DNA of 64,000 nucleotides from Fratercula arctica (GCA_947846985.1 CANTUZ010000026.1:53054730-53118729), one strand, 5' to 3'. Counted from the first letter of the stretch, positions 40,154 through 54,039 are shown. Program-made: numbers and translations. Notes: generated from the sequence alone by a model not told the origin.

Positions 40154-40255
40154 AGAGTCATAGAATCTTCATGGTTGGAAAGGGCCTTTGAGATCATTGA
40201 GTCCAACCATACACACATAAAAAAACCCCTACAGTCTCTGCCACTAGAGCATGCA
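40154..40255 (-). mobile_element. CR1 LINE 3'-end fragment (minus orientation)
   Basis: The segment starts with the octamer-like TCATAGAATC, followed by GGTTGGAAAGGGCCTTTGAG and GTCCAACCAT, the hallmark end of CR1 on the reverse strand. After about 100 bp the similarity fades through a short A-rich interruption into CCACTAGAGCATG. It is a severely 5'-truncated copy, of a different subfamily flavour from the copies at 24 kb. Confidence 0.85.
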
Positions 40256-40740
40256 AAGAGATGCATGAGAAAGATTAAAAAAAAAAAATAGATGTAAGAA
40301 ACCAATACTAATAACATGATACTTAAAATTTAGATCTCAGATAAAAACCTGCCTTTTCAGTGTTCCTGAAGTGGTGACTATTTACTGCATAGTTAAAATA
40401 AAATCCAAGTTTTGGCTTAGATTTGTATACAGAAGTCACAAATGTTTACCAGGTAATGAAACACACTGGGTTTGAAGGAAGAAAAAGCAACAAAGCACTT
40501 TATTCATTGCTGGGGGGACAGCGGAGATGAGGTGTAGAAAAAAGAAAAAAAAAAGAAAAAACATGATGGGAAGTATTCAAACTGCTAAAACCCACAATGG
40601 AAATCTTCTCACATACTAAGAGAACATCACAGAGAACTGGAAAGCACATTGTCTTTGGGGAGTATATTAATCCTGGAATTGCAAAATAATACAAAGCAGT
40701 GGTCAAAAATGTTTACCAGTTGGCAAAAGAAGAGAATGAC

Positions 40741-40766
40741 AAATAAATAAATAAATAAATAAATAA
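40741..40766. repeat. (AAAT)6.5 microsatellite
   Basis: Uninterrupted AAAT tetranucleotides. Confidence 0.95.
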
Positions 40767-41128
40767 GTGGAGCAATCAAAAGGTAGAAAGTGTATTTAAA
40801 AAAGAGAATCAAAAAAGCACCTGGTAAGAGGCATACAATATAAATTATTTACTGGTTTATCATGAGTTTGGGAAACAAAAAACAACTGTGTTTTGACAGC
40901 TTCATGATTAAGAAGACAGGGATACTACAAAAAAACATATCTTAAGTACTGAAAAATGTACTCCCATCCTGATGCATAACAGAAACTTCAGAACAAAGCT
41001 ATATTGATACATTGGCCACTACAACAGTAAGCATAATGAAAACATGAAAAGTCTAGAAACAAAAGTCAAATCAGGAATTTTGCCTACTGATGTATCTCAT
41101 CTAGAATACCGTATGGAACTCCTGTCAA

Positions 41129-41133
<5 letters not shown>

Positions 41134-41168
<35 letters not shown>
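41134..41168. repeat. Poly-A run (35 nt)
   Basis: Thirty-five consecutive A, then G and more A. No AATAAA lies just upstream and no retrocopy is recognised, so a processed-pseudogene tail is not supported. Confidence 0.9.
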
Positions 41169-41170
<2 letters not shown>

Positions 41171-42138
41171 AAAAAAGGGCTTCTTAAGTTAAAAAGAAAA
41201 GGACACTTTAGACTGGATATGTCAATTTAAATATACATGCAGTCTTTCATGGGGGAAATGGAGGCAGTGCCAAGGTTATTTCAAAGCAATTTTTGAAATA
41301 ACAGTGAAAAGAACTGTCATAATATAATTGCTCATGGTAACAGGTCTATATTAAAATATGTAGGATATATCCTACTGTCCAGTTCTTGTCCCTAATTTCA
41401 ACTAAACAGCTTTACAGTTTATTGTCTAATCTCACAATCTCGCAACTGTCGTCCATTATCTGCCTATTGCTGAGGTGAAACCTGGTTTTAGGAAACAGAA
41501 GCAGCAGATGCTGGCAAAAGATTCTCTGTCTCTGTTTGGTTTATAGGTTTCACAGAGTTGCTGGTTAGAGGTGACACAAATGTGCAATCACTCTTTTATC
41601 CCCCTTTAATAGCAGGTGACAGGTCATCCTATTATGTAGAATTTAGGGGTTCATAGAGTTACAGCTTGGGAGGGGGTGTATTAAAAGATTGAATAAAAAA
41701 TTGAAACTGGCCCACGTTTCGGAATACTGATTCAGTAGCTAATCACTAAATGTACCATGAATTTTTTAAAATAATATTACAGAATTATTTATTTGCATGT
41801 TCTTATGCAGTAAAGGACAGACAAAAAATTCCTCCAGTTTTAACTCAAAAGGTCTTTTCTCAGAGCATAATTTAAATGAAGGAGTCTGACCATCAGGACT
41901 GAATCATTTTTTGCAGAGTTTGCGTTCAGATCCAAATCTGAATTATGGAGAAAATTGAATCCAGTTATCCAATTTGTCCTCACTTCTTATTGAGATTTTT
42001 CCCACCACTGGAAAAAAAATAAATCAAACAATTTGTTAGTAGTGCAAATATTGTACAGGTGACAGCTACAAGAATCCATCACATTGTTTTTTCAATATCT
42101 TTTAAGAAACAGTTGACAAGTATTTTCACAAGTGTTTG

Positions 42139-42206
42139 GGTTTTTTTGTTTTTTTTTGGGGTTTTTTTTGGTTTTGTTGTTGTTGTTGTTGTTGTTGTTG
42201 TTTTTT
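42139..42206. repeat. T/G low-complexity tract with (TTG)n
   Basis: T runs broken by GGG lead into about nine TTG units (42174-42201). The overlapping plus-strand frame of Phe and Leu is an artefact of this composition. Confidence 0.85.
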
Positions 42207-43124
42207 AATAAAATTCCCCTTTGTTGGTGGTTAAAACTCAGTCCAGGAGCACCTTTTTATTTGGATTGTCAATGTAAAAACCTGATGCACAGAGCAAGTC
42301 TGGGTCTGATTCAGGTGAAAATAAAAGTTGCAGATGCACTTGTAAGCAGCACTCCTATGGATCTGTTTTATTTCTTTTGGCTTTAGATTAAACAATAAAA
42401 GACTTTTTTTGAGTAGCAATTGAGGTCATTTGATTGTAGAATTTATGAAACTACCAGAGCAATTTGTTTAGTCAGTCGTATCAATCTCTGCAAGGACTGA
42501 GACAAGAGAAGCAAAATTAATCAGGCTTAAGCCTTATTATGCATATTTCTCTCTCTAATAGTTTCTAAAGGTCTTCTGCAGTACCATAGGAATATTAACT
42601 ATATAAGTTATAAGATAAATAAGTAAAGGAGATAATGCTGGGGGGGAATCACAGCACAGTTTTATATTTAAAGAAAGATTGGACATGGATAGGAATATTT
42701 TTGTCCCAAGTTGGAGTTGCCCAGAGATGCACCTCAATTAAATCAGCAGTTATAAACACCTCTTTATGGACACTGATACCCTCTTTAATATTTTATCACT
42801 GTGTCTCAAAACAAGTGCACCCCTTACATTACATACTGTCCATGTGATTATTGGGATTTTATTTCAATTTACTGCCTAATAACAACCTCTTAATAACTTA
42901 GGTCATTCTCTTCTTTTTTTTTTTTCACCGTATCTTCAATTCAAGTTCTCTCATTTTCAGTATTTTCTGTCCAAAAGAACTTACTGCTAACAATCTTCCC
43001 TTTACAGATCCTTTTTCATCATCCAGAATTATACTTAGCCTAATAATTTCTTAAGGTGCCTAGAACAATCCGGACACTCCTCAACATACAATTTGAATAA
43101 ATGTTATTTCTGATTTCACTCCAT

Positions 43125-43275
43125 TTGTCGCGATCCTTTTACCCTATCCTTCCTTCACAGTCGTGTGTGTAAAAAGGGAGCTCGCTCTGCAGCGAGGATT
43201 TTGCCTGTCATGCTGCATAGCAAGGTACCACGCATGCAGCCGTATGTCATAGCTTCACAATCGCTCTCACGGCTC
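43125..43275. other. CpG-dense, hairpin-forming patch in AT-rich DNA
   Basis: About 150 bp carry roughly nine to ten CpG dinucleotides, whereas the surrounding kilobases are nearly CpG-free. Two perfect inverted repeats lie inside: CTCGCT/AGCGAG with a 4-nt loop (43181-43196) and GCTGCAT/ATGCAGC with a 15-nt loop (43212-43240). No ORF explains the composition. Retained CpGs suggest an unmethylated regulatory element, a recently inserted piece or a conserved noncoding element; the sequence alone does not decide. Confidence 0.4.
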
Positions 43276-43586
43276 TGGAAGAAAACTTATATCAAACAAT
43301 GTGCAGATGATGACAGTCTTTGATTTATAACCGCCTTAATGTTTCCTGTCCATTGGTTTCAGGGTTATTTTTCTGATGTGCTGAAGGAAAAAAAGAAAAA
43401 AAAAAAAAAAAGACAAAACCCCACAGGAATCCTGTCTTTGAAAACTGTTCATTTAACACAGGAGTAGTACTTAGAGGCTTAGAGCTTAACCACAGAAGTG
43501 ACTAATTCAGTAAATCCATTTAATTCTTCACTTATGATTTTTCCTTTCAAAGCATAAAAGCATTTTGAATGTCCTTTTTTTTGGTC

Positions 43587-43614
43587 TTTTTTTTTTTTTT
43601 TTTTTTTTTTTTTT
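43587..43614. repeat. Poly-T run (28 nt)
   Basis: Twenty-eight consecutive T preceded by another T8. The sequence to its right shows no recognised minus-strand retrocopy. Confidence 0.9.
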
Positions 43615-44040
43615 GACTGGCACGGACGTATTTTGATTCTAATACACCTTAAAGCTGACGGTAATGAACTTTATCCCTGACTTCCAGAACAGCCTAATAG
43701 GCTGTCTTTTTTTCCCCTCATTTCAAATGCAAAAAACTTTATTTTTTAAGTACTGATCTGCTTAAAACTTACAATTTTCATAAAAATTTAGATAGTTTGA
43801 GAAATGCAATGTTTCCCTTATTGTCACATTTCTTGATAAATGTAATGTGGATATATCTCAGATGAGAATTTGTATTTTGGATATTTCACACAAACTTCAT
43901 ACCATAAATCTTCTGAGATTGTTCCCTGAATCAAAATTTCCATGTTTCTGGAAGATGCATTGCTTTGGGACATTTGGTAGATTTGGTTTGGTTTGGCTTG
44001 TTTATTTTGAGTTTTTGCCCTTTTGTTTTGTACTGGTTTG

Positions 44041-44105
44041 TTTTGTTTTGTTTTGTTTTGTTTTGTTTTGTTTTGTTTTGTTTTGTTTTGTTTTGTTTTG
44101 TTTTG
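44041..44105. repeat. (TTTTG)13 pure pentanucleotide array
   Basis: Sixty-five bases of perfect TTTTG repeat, preceded by degenerate GTTTG units from about 43984. The overlapping frame with repeated FCFVL peptides arises because the 5-bp period cycles through the three codon positions. Confidence 0.97.
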
Positions 44106-44320
44106 AATGATCTTATTTTCAGGACAATGCTATTGTACTTCTCCCTTGTAAAAGATCTTTTGTTTGGAAGACAAATTCCTCACCTCCCTGCCTTCCTACC
44201 AGAATCTTAAAGTTCAATCATTGCCAGTTTTGTCCTGTCATTTTTTTAACTTCACATTAATCAGAATAGATCAAGCCTACAGGAGAGACAATAAATACCT
44301 CACTCTTTCTTATTCCATAG

Positions 44321-44408
44321 TCCTCTTAGACTAAGAATAGTAGTGTTGCCAAAGAGGCAGCTTAGAGTCTTCAGTGACCACTCTGAATTCAGATTTGATT
44401 TATGGAAG
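44321..44408 (+). other. Candidate 88-nt internal exon (splice-site bounded)
   Basis: A pyrimidine-rich tract ending TTCCATAG precedes 44321, and AAG/GTAAGTA, a near-consensus donor, follows 44408. The enclosed 88 nt are open in one frame: after the first base, 29 sense codons run to the donor. I recognise no protein family in the peptide. Single-site matches of this quality occur by chance in tens of kilobases, so this is a lead and not a gene call; a noncoding-RNA exon is equally possible. Confidence 0.15.
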
Positions 44409-47119
44409 GTAAGTAAACAAGAGGCATCAGTAGTACGTATTGAAGCTGACAGTGAGAACATCATTAAAACATCTTGTAAGTGGTTATTTCTTGCAGCAAA
44501 ATGTAACCTGTTGTACTCTGAAAACACATAAAAATTTACCACCTCTTCAAGTATCCAACCATTTTTAAAATCACATGTAAATGAAACCTTAATATAATGT
44601 GAGGTTCTGCAGAACAAGTGATTCCTGTTTCCAAAGGATCAGACAGTATCACCCTGTAATACCATTCTATAATGTCTGGCTTGAGAAGAAGAAGGGAGAA
44701 CATGTCTAAAACCTCCACCTTCTCTTTGCTATTTATGTGGCCTTTCCAGCTGTCTTTCCAAAAAGAGTACCTTACTCCTGGTATTTCCTTAAAGCACATA
44801 GGAATCATATAGACCTCGAAAGGCTGATAGAGGTCTTTGGGTCATCTGTACAGATCAATATTTGTGCTCTTACAGTCTCCTCTGGTGAATAAGCTTTTAG
44901 TCAAAGATTTGATCATGAAGAACATGGCCTCATAGCAGTGGTTTTTTGCTAGAGGAACATGTGGTTTCATTGCTGTAATGCTTCCTGCTGTTTCTTCTTG
45001 TATGGACTGAAATTTAATTCCTCCTCCAGTGCAGCTCTGACTCTAAAAGTGTAAGAAGCTCCAAGATTTGTAATGTTCTAAGGAATTCTATAGCTGGTAA
45101 ATGTCAGATATTAATTACTGTTATTTATTGTTAAAATATAATAACGTATTCAGTAGGAATTGACAGGAAATAAACAGTTAATTTTCTTTGCGATGTAGAA
45201 TTAATGTTTCTCCTTTGAATGCCGTTTCAAAGAAGCACCCTCACAACGCAAGGAAATGCTGACACGACCCCGCTCTAGTAAATTCATGGTAAATGTCCTT
45301 TACCAAATTAACATTGAATTCCAAGAGCTGAGGAGGTTTGATCAATTTCAGACACTTATTTTTAAGGTTGAGTTAATTATTTAGGGAGCTGATATTAATT
45401 AAATTCTTTGGACTTAGTTTTAAGAACAAAACTTGGGACTATACCAGCTTGTAGATGATTCTGTTGAATTTCATTATGAAAAAGATCCACCACTTCCTAA
45501 TTGACTGGGTATTAGTAAAACAATCTAAGAGAATTAGATTTTGTTAAAGTATTTCGAGATGTTTTCACTGGTCACTGCCCTGTTTTCAATAGAGAGTCAG
45601 TCATTTCAAACTGCTCATAGATGACAAACAGATGAGAATGAAGAATTCTCATCATCCAGTCAGATAGATTTCTGAGACATATAATTGGAAATTATTGGAA
45701 TAATTTTTAATAAATGACATTGATTATGTCCAGGAAGTTTGCACAAGTTGCACGTGACAATTTGAGATAAGCTTGTTGTTATTTGAAATCCAAAAGGCCA
45801 GAATGAATCTGAGAAACTTGTGAGTCAATCCCTAGCAGACATCATATGGGGAACTTTTTCTTTCAGTTATAATGTAAAGAATCCTAGACAAAAATAGGGC
45901 TATTTCAAGGAGGAAGGTGGAAGGCCAAAAGCTAACTTTCAGAACTCAGATAACACAGCTGATGAAGGCAGAGTAACTACTTGAGGTGATTAAATGGGAC
46001 TCTGCAACTGAGGAGGAATACAGAGAATCTATTTGGTATTTGCAGGAGGTGATTTATGTTTTCACACCTGTCGTGTGGGACATGAGGAGGCTTATCCAAA
46101 GGCACTGCATCATGCTGAGAAACAATATATTTTTAGTTAGCTCCAAGGGGATCATCTTATAACATCAGTGTGGATAAACAGCTTTTAGTGGCTAAAGAAC
46201 ACCCTAAGATTTTGCACATCCATTTATAGCAACCGGTTAGGGATGTTGGATGCAAATACGTTCCTGTCATGAGTAGAAATCTATTGGAAATTGCAAGAAA
46301 TCTAATAGGATTTCTTCTATGGCCAGCTGCAGAAACATTTCCCCCTCTTTTTTTTTTTTTTTGATGCCTATGTATTGAAAATTTTTTGCTAGGGGATATT
46401 AAGGAAGACTCAGACAGTAATGTTTCTTACCTAGGTTCCAATGGCATAATTCCAGTCATGTGGCTTAAGGTTATTATATTAATTTAAGAGTATGATAGAT
46501 ATAGCTGACACAATAGTTATTCAGTATGAAGTGTTTATATTTTGGTCCAATTATGGTTTAAAAAATTATATTCTCCTTACTTGTTTGGACAACTAGTGTT
46601 TTTCATGCAGATAATTAAATCTTCTATATAAGATCTACAGCTAACGAGTTCAAAACAAGCTTGAATTAATGGCAAGATAGCTAACATGTTTTGGGCAGTC
46701 CAATGATACACCTGCAAAAGGATATTTGACAGCTCCGTGGGAAAGAGTTCTTTATCATCTCAAGAGAGATGAATTATTGCTGACTTTCTCACATTAGTTT
46801 GAAGTACATAGGAGAACTTGAGAGTTAAGTTATATCTGTAAAATTATAAGGTCAAAAATGGTTATTATGATTCTTCTATCTGATCTAATTCTGTGAAGGT
46901 TATATTCTGAACAACACCAGAAATACTGCTGTAGAAGTGCCATATTTCATTGTTTATGAATGGCAAATCTGGTCCATCAAGAGCAAGACACTAGATCTAT
47001 GATAGATATTTTTTTTTTTAATAAATTAACATGAAAAAACTGAAGAACTTTGGTTCTGAAATGATGATGCTTTTAGATTAGATAAAGGATTCTTTGGCAG
47101 ATACTCAAAACACCGCACT

Positions 47120-47215
47120 AAAAAAAAAAAAAAAAACAAAAAAAAAAAAAACAAAGCAAAACAAAGCAAAACCAAAAAACCCCAAACAAACAAAAAACAC
47201 CAAAACAAAACCAAC
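47120..47215. repeat. A-rich low-complexity tract
   Basis: Two long A runs followed by CAAAA/CAAA units. The minus-strand frame rich in Phe and Leu across it is compositional. Confidence 0.85.
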
Positions 47216-50200
47216 ATATGAATGCAATGTAACATTCTAAAATACTGTTCATGTGTTTATGTGTAAAGAAGCACATTTAATCAGATGATAAAATATTTTA
47301 TATAGCTGCTTCAGTTTGCTTTTAATTGCAGATCCCAGAAATACAGACCATGGTGACAAAAGGGTAAAGATTCTCTGTTTCTAATCTGTAAATTTTTGAG
47401 CCTTTTTTGCAGGAATGTTGAAAGCTGGTCACTGCCTGCCTTGCTGCAAGCATATTCGTCTGGGTTAAGAACTCCAAGACATCTGGATACGGTACTAACT
47501 GCAGAGGCATGACGTGTATTGCTGGCTACAAGAAACTGGCATGCTTATTTAAATTGTGCTAACCAGGTTTTGAAACTAAAATTTTATGCAGATAAAAGAG
47601 GGAACCTATAAAGAGTAGATGTTGTTGGGCAGTCAAAATCTCATGATGCTTAACGTCAGATAATCCAAATCCAGTGAGACATCTTTCTTGCTAATGAAAA
47701 TGCTGAGCATGTCAACTATCTGCAATGAATCCTACAGGGGTGGATTGAGGTACGTGATGCACATAAATGCGGATTCATTAACTCTGTATATATACTAGTT
47801 ATTGGGTTACTGTAAAGTTATATTGGAGTATTTGGGCACTTACTCTTGCATGATTCATTTAGCTTACTGGCAGGGTTGTTAGAAAATTAACAAGTGAATC
47901 CATACAATAGATCCAGATAAAGCATCTGGTAAAGTGGGACAACACCCAAGCTAATAGCTGTGACAAAGCTAATTTCAGGCTTTGGATAAAGTTACCCAGC
48001 TGTTTTGCCAAGGCTGAAAGCTCAAATAGTGAAAGAATTCTAACAGGAAGTGATACTGTAGAAAAAAAAGCAAGATTCAATAGTTTACATGAATTTTTAA
48101 TAAGAAGAAATAGTTAAGCTTTGAATAAATTATACTGTAGGTAAACTGGTGTTTGTTGATTTCTGAAGCTTTATTGTTCCTTTTAGAAATAAAAATATTT
48201 TGGTTAAGGAGATTATCTGATCTCCCTATCCACAACTCGCAGTTCATGACAAGAAATCTGGCAGTAGCCAGTGAGGTTTGATGAGCTATTACGGTTGGAA
48301 GTAGCTGAGTGAAAGATGTGATTCCAAGTAGAAGTGAGTAAGAAAAGGGTCTTGTACATGGAGAATGTAGAAGAGTCCTAAAGGACCTGAAACTGTTTTC
48401 CTTGGATCAGGTTGTGGGCTACAGCCACAGCCCTAGTGTGCACAAATCCCTCCACTCTGCTCCTTGATTTGCCAGGGAATAGATATTTCAACCATGTCCC
48501 CGATCTGAACAATTAGTGCACAATGACTGTTGTTCTTACCATAGTTGTGCGGCTTACACATAGCTTCACACGTCAAAGTGAGCAAAAGAGAAAAGGTCCC
48601 TCTATCTTGTACGGAAGAATTATCCAAATCAGCACGTTTTTCTCCGGAAATGAAAATATTTCCTCTGTTCCAGAGGCTTTCTGTAACATGAATTTTAAAA
48701 ATTAAATATGAATTTAATTTAGATTTAGTATCTGCAGATGAGCTTCTAGAAATAAAGCCTGTTAATCTCTACATTATCCGTGTGAGTTTTAGCTTGTCAT
48801 TCCTACCATTTTCCTTTCTAGCTAATGGACTGTTCATTTAAACATACAAATACACAGCTACCTTTTAACGTAGGAACCAGTTTACCAGACACGTATCATG
48901 TTATTTACGATATTTTTTATTTGCAGTTAGGCACTAGAGGGTTTAGGTGTCTTATTCTCAGAAGTAAATAATGCACGCAGCTGTGTAGCTCTTTAGACTG
49001 TCATTATATATATATACAGATCGCTGTATTGTTTAAAAACTAGCTTGAGCTGTAAATAAGAAACTAAATATTCTGATGTCTTGTCTTCTCATGACAAAGT
49101 CTGTAATGAGAACTGGGAACAGCACAGCTTGAGTCCCTTCCTGTGACAATTACAGAGAGTAGGAAATGTCAGGAACGAAAACTTACTGCTTTAGGTTTGT
49201 AATCATGACTGATGGAGGTCAGGTGCTGCAATGAAATGTGTCCTCGCCATCACAGAAATGCATTTCAAACCAAATTTGAGACCTAACCCCAAAGCAGAAG
49301 GAAGCTGAATAAGTTTCAGGAAAATGATTACAGGCAAGATAGTTAACATCACAGTTCTTAAATCATGGAGAGAGCCATTGTAATCAAATCAAGACATTGT
49401 TACTTCCTTGTATACACTTCCGATCAGAGGTGAAGGCCAACAGTAGGGTAAACAGAAGAAAACAAGGTAGATGAAAAAGCCATGGAGTGAAATACATTTT
49501 CTGGATTAAACACAGAGCTGCTTTACTTTGTGAAATCTATTCACAATCATATACTTTGTTAATCCTTCTGCCTAAACACATAAGTGAATTTTTAGGGCAA
49601 TTAAAATTAAATTAATTTAGTTTCCTGGTTCTCTAATAACTTTCATTGTTTTTATTACTAGGTTTAAGCTCCTGAAATGAGAGTTCTCTTAGTTCTTTTC
49701 CACATTAATAGATGAAGATTTTTTAACATTACAATAAATAATTTCTCCCTAACTGCTAGTTGTGATGAGAGATAACAAATAAGAATGATTTTTAAAAAAA
49801 TGTTACTTTTTCGTACTTAGAACTTCAAAAAGCTTGTGTATAATCCTCTTTATTCACTCTCAGTCACTTCTCTGTTCTCTACAAAGTAAAAGGAAACTTC
49901 CTTGGTAGAGTACCAACAATGTTCCGAAGCTTTAAAGTATAATAGTGCAATAAGGCTGTTAAGCCATTTATCACAAAGATGATTAGTAGACAGAGAAACT
50001 AGAGATAGTGTTGTTATCTTAGAAAACTAAAGATTTCTTAAGCATTGCTGCAAAGGTGTTAGCAGTGATACGTCAGTTTGAAAAAAAAAAAATAGATGTC
50101 TTGATTAAAGCATCATTCTCATTTATATAAGACAGAAAAAGAACTATTCATTCATTCAAATTTCAACTGCAGTGCTCTGGAAAGCTCTCTGGAGGTAGGA

Positions 50201-53200
50201 ACTGGTGCCTATATACAGAGTTAAGTAAAGAGAGTGGCTTTAAGCGTGATTCCTTCATTGTGAGCAGCTTCAAAGCTGCCACTTCTTCAGTTGCTAACAC
50301 AACTCTTTTAGGTCTCTGTTGTCTGGCCATGAAGAAATCCTCATGTGACTTATTGCAGCAGGAGTCAGGAAGAGCTGCTTAAATTCTAATTGTTTATGCA
50401 ACAATATAGGTAGCATTCTGAAATCCACCATGGTGGGCTGCCTAACATACTTTTAACTATGAATTGTCTACCTTGTCTCCATCGCTCTGCCTGATCCTGA
50501 TGATAATTTGGAATATAGGTATTGAGACAAATGCCATGACAGCTTCAGAAAAGAAATCCAAGCTGTTGTTTTCTCCAAGAAAGCTGTCACAAAATGCCCA
50601 CTCTTTACAGATATCTAACTGGGTTTTTATCCCAGGGCTGCCCCATATCTCCTATGACCATTTTGCCCCCTAGCAGAAGCAATCTGGCAGGTCAGGAGTA
50701 CTCACAGGAAAGTAAATGGACTGCAAGCTGCATTTAGGTGAAATGAAGAGTTCCTTCCCCACCCCACCCCTGACTCCAAATTCTTCAAAAGGAAGATCAG
50801 AAGTCAACACTGTGAAATCACACTGAAATAGACAGGAGAAGCAAGCTGTTTAAGAGTATATCTCAGTAACTGTCATTCCCTGTTAAAAACTTTTCCAGTA
50901 CAAAAAACTCCTACTTGCTTCCAATAAGCGGCCTGATAAGGTAGTTTCTGATGAACTGCTCTGTTGTCATTTTTCTTGGTGAAGAGGTGAAAAGTGTCAG
51001 TCATTGCTTCCTGTCTTTTCTGAGAAACAGTGTTGCACTGTCCCCTATTAAGCCATTCCTTTCATAAAGATGTATCTCTGCATCATCTGTCTGACTTTTA
51101 AACCATCTAGATGATTGCTTTGAGTTACATCAACAAATAGTTTTCTATCTCCACATGGGTGTGCAATTCAGTCTGCACTTGCAGAATCTTCCATATCTTC
51201 TGTGGGCCATACTCCCTATCAGTGTCATGACAGATGGATTTGTGATCACTTCAAATAAACAAGAGTCTGTAAATAAGATTCCCTACTTGGAAAACAACTG
51301 TTGATTTCCTTTCCTGTGATTGAGTATGAATAGCTTTTAGGCAGACAGGTTAGAGTAAAATGAACATGAATATGATTGTTTTGTTCAAATAAATATTTTT
51401 TATTTGAAAACAAGTTTTTATTAACCGACAAAGTTTCCTTAAGTTATTAGATTGGTTTGCATTTACATTTAGATCTTTGCTCCCCAGACAATTTTGTATT
51501 TTCTTCAATATTTTTTTTTATGTTCATTATGAGTTTAAATTTAAATCCTTAGCATAATGACAATAGTTTCTGGTTTTGCTTTTTCTTAATACTCTGCCTG
51601 TTTTTAGGTAGCTAGCATACACATACACCCCCGCTGTGTTACCGGCCAACTGGACAATTCCTCTGATCCTCCAACCACAGAACAAGGTTCTGTATACCTG
51701 AGGGTAAATCTAGATTTGATCCAGTAAATATTTTTTTCTGTGACATTCCGTTTTAGTTTTGAAATCAAACTTGTTGCTAGAAGTTTGGGTTTCATGAGTT
51801 CCAAACTTCCTTCCCCCCAGTGATATACATCTGTATATACAAAATTACAAGGCTGTTCTGTCACTGACAGAAGAAAACTCATCTTGTCAAATCTCACAAA
51901 AGTCAATGAAGTGACAAGGTCTCACTTTAGGATAATTGCTTGTATTTAAGCTTATAGAGAGCTCTTGCCTTGCAGCTTACCCAAGCTGATGGTAAATTAA
52001 ATCACTAAATTCTCATTTGTTTTGAATTACCTCCACTAAATAAACTTATAGAAAACTATTAAAAGAGTTTTGTTGCACTCTTCTGGCTTTCCCACTATAG
52101 CTCACCATTGACATTACCTGTGTGGCAAAAGTTACTAGAAAAGTCAAGATCCTCTAACCTTGCAGTATCTGATAGCTAGACTGATTGCTGCTTGGACAAA
52201 ATACAACTTTGATTTACTTTAGACAGAAGGCTGAACCACCTAGTGTTATTTTTCTCCTTTTAGACTCTAACATAATTTTGTCTTCCTCTGTACAAGGCAC
52301 ATGTTTCACACCAGGCAAGCAGACATACAATAAGGGTACCTTCCTGAATTCTGTAAAAAGAAATTACATTTTTTTGCAATCAAAACCAAATCCATCAATA
52401 TGACAGGAAGAAAACAGGAGAAGTAGCTTAAAAATCTCTAGCAAATCCATATCATCCTTTGAGACCACTAAAACTGTCTTCTAAAATGAGGAAGTTGATG
52501 AAGTTACATTCTTACAATATAAATTCCACTGGGCTTATTTTCAGGTAATTTTAAGTTATATGTATATGTTAATCATATTATACATCTAGGAGATTATCAC
52601 TGTACAGAACATGCTGTGTGTTGATTTCTACTCAGTGTCTTGTTAGTATTCAGCCATGGCCAATCACTGCTTCTGTCTTCTGGTAGACATCCTCTTGGGT
52701 ATTAAATAATATCAAACCATACAGAGATATCTGACATACTCTCCTTGCTCTTTTTTTTTTTTTTAAACTTCTTTACAGCATTGGCAAAGCTACCTGTCTA
52801 TTCTAAAAATTGGAATACTTGAGAGGATCTTGAACTACACAAGACATCAAGCACTGGAATCTGCAGATTCTCTCACATAATACATTTAGAATTTGCTAAT
52901 ATCCTTCCATTTCCATTGTAAAAATTATTTTATTTAGTATTCCCTTACTGTTGTGTTACTTATTTCAATCCAGTATTTTCTTGTTATCTAAGTACTCTCT
53001 TTCCTTCTTACCAATCCAAGCAAACCTTTTTTTGAGTGTTTTACTTTGTCCCAGTTCTGTGTTTCTCCTCACACTTCAATATCACTCATTCTTCAGTTTC
53101 GTTTCCCATTTCCTTGTTTGTTTTCTTCAAATCTGTTCCACTCAAGCTCTGTCATCACACTTAGTCCTTCTCTACCTGATTTTTTTTTTATACTTGTGGC

Positions 53201-54039
53201 AAATTAATGACTAAGTTAATCTGATTTTGTTGAAACCATTTTTTGGCACTTTTTTTCCATAGTGTTCTAATACCTAGCATGTAATGCTCAAACTAGCAAC
53301 ATAAATATGATAAACCAATTGGACTGTTCATGAGTAATTTCAGTCTCCCAACTTTAAACATCCATGCTACATCATTGGCATCATTAGGTGTATGTAGGAA
53401 GATTAAAATACACAGTGAGAAGAGTAGTGTTATTGTAGTACCTCAGGAAGATTAGGCAAGGAATGGGAGACTGAAATTGAGCCTTACAGCTCTTTACACA
53501 GCACACAAAAAGCAATTCAGTGGTTTACCAGCAAGATATATTGAGTGTTGAAACCTTCTCACTGTACAGAAAAGCACAATACTTTTCTGAATCCAGCTCT
53601 TCTAGTTCAGCCAGGCAGGAAACAGTGCCAAAGCTCGGTTAGTCCATCAAGCTGCTTCCTGGAGAGCTAGGAAAGACAAAATGCAGGGAGAAATGCAAGA
53701 TGTTCTCCAAAAGAGGGGAAATATTCTACACTTGGGAACTTAGCGAGATCAATGAGGAAATTATTCATACTCGATATTAGAATTCACATTTGTACAACAC
53801 AATACAGGTATAAACCTCGCTATTTCAGAAATATGATATCAGCAGTTGAGGGTAGTAACAGTCCTTAGGGATGCACCCAGAAGGAAAAAATATTCTGATT
53901 AATACTGTTGTATAGCTTATTTCCACGTTGCGTCAGATAAACAGTAAATGTAATCAGGAAATGTTTTCACATTTTCGGTAGTTGTGATTTTCAGTGCTGA
54001 AGAGTTTTCATCTTCCTTATGATGAAGTGAAATGTTCAG

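Larger units (their letters stand above)
40256..54030. other. AT-rich non-coding stretch with many simple repeats
   Basis: No recognised gene. It holds long homopolymers, an AAAT array, a TTG array, the (TTTTG)13 array, a CpG-dense patch and one splice-site-bounded candidate segment, all listed separately. Remaining frames are short and composition-driven. Confidence 0.6.

Noticed and set aside
41134..41168. Possible processed-pseudogene tail
   Set aside because: There is no AATAAA just upstream, no recognisable mRNA-like body and no flanking duplication.
43847..44110. 87-codon ORF with repeated FCFVL peptide
   Set aside because: The peptide repeat is only the translation of the TTTTG microsatellite.
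45631..45653. 9-bp hairpin (GATGAGAAT arms, 5-nt loop)
   Set aside because: It is short enough to be expected by chance in AT-rich DNA and has no supporting context.
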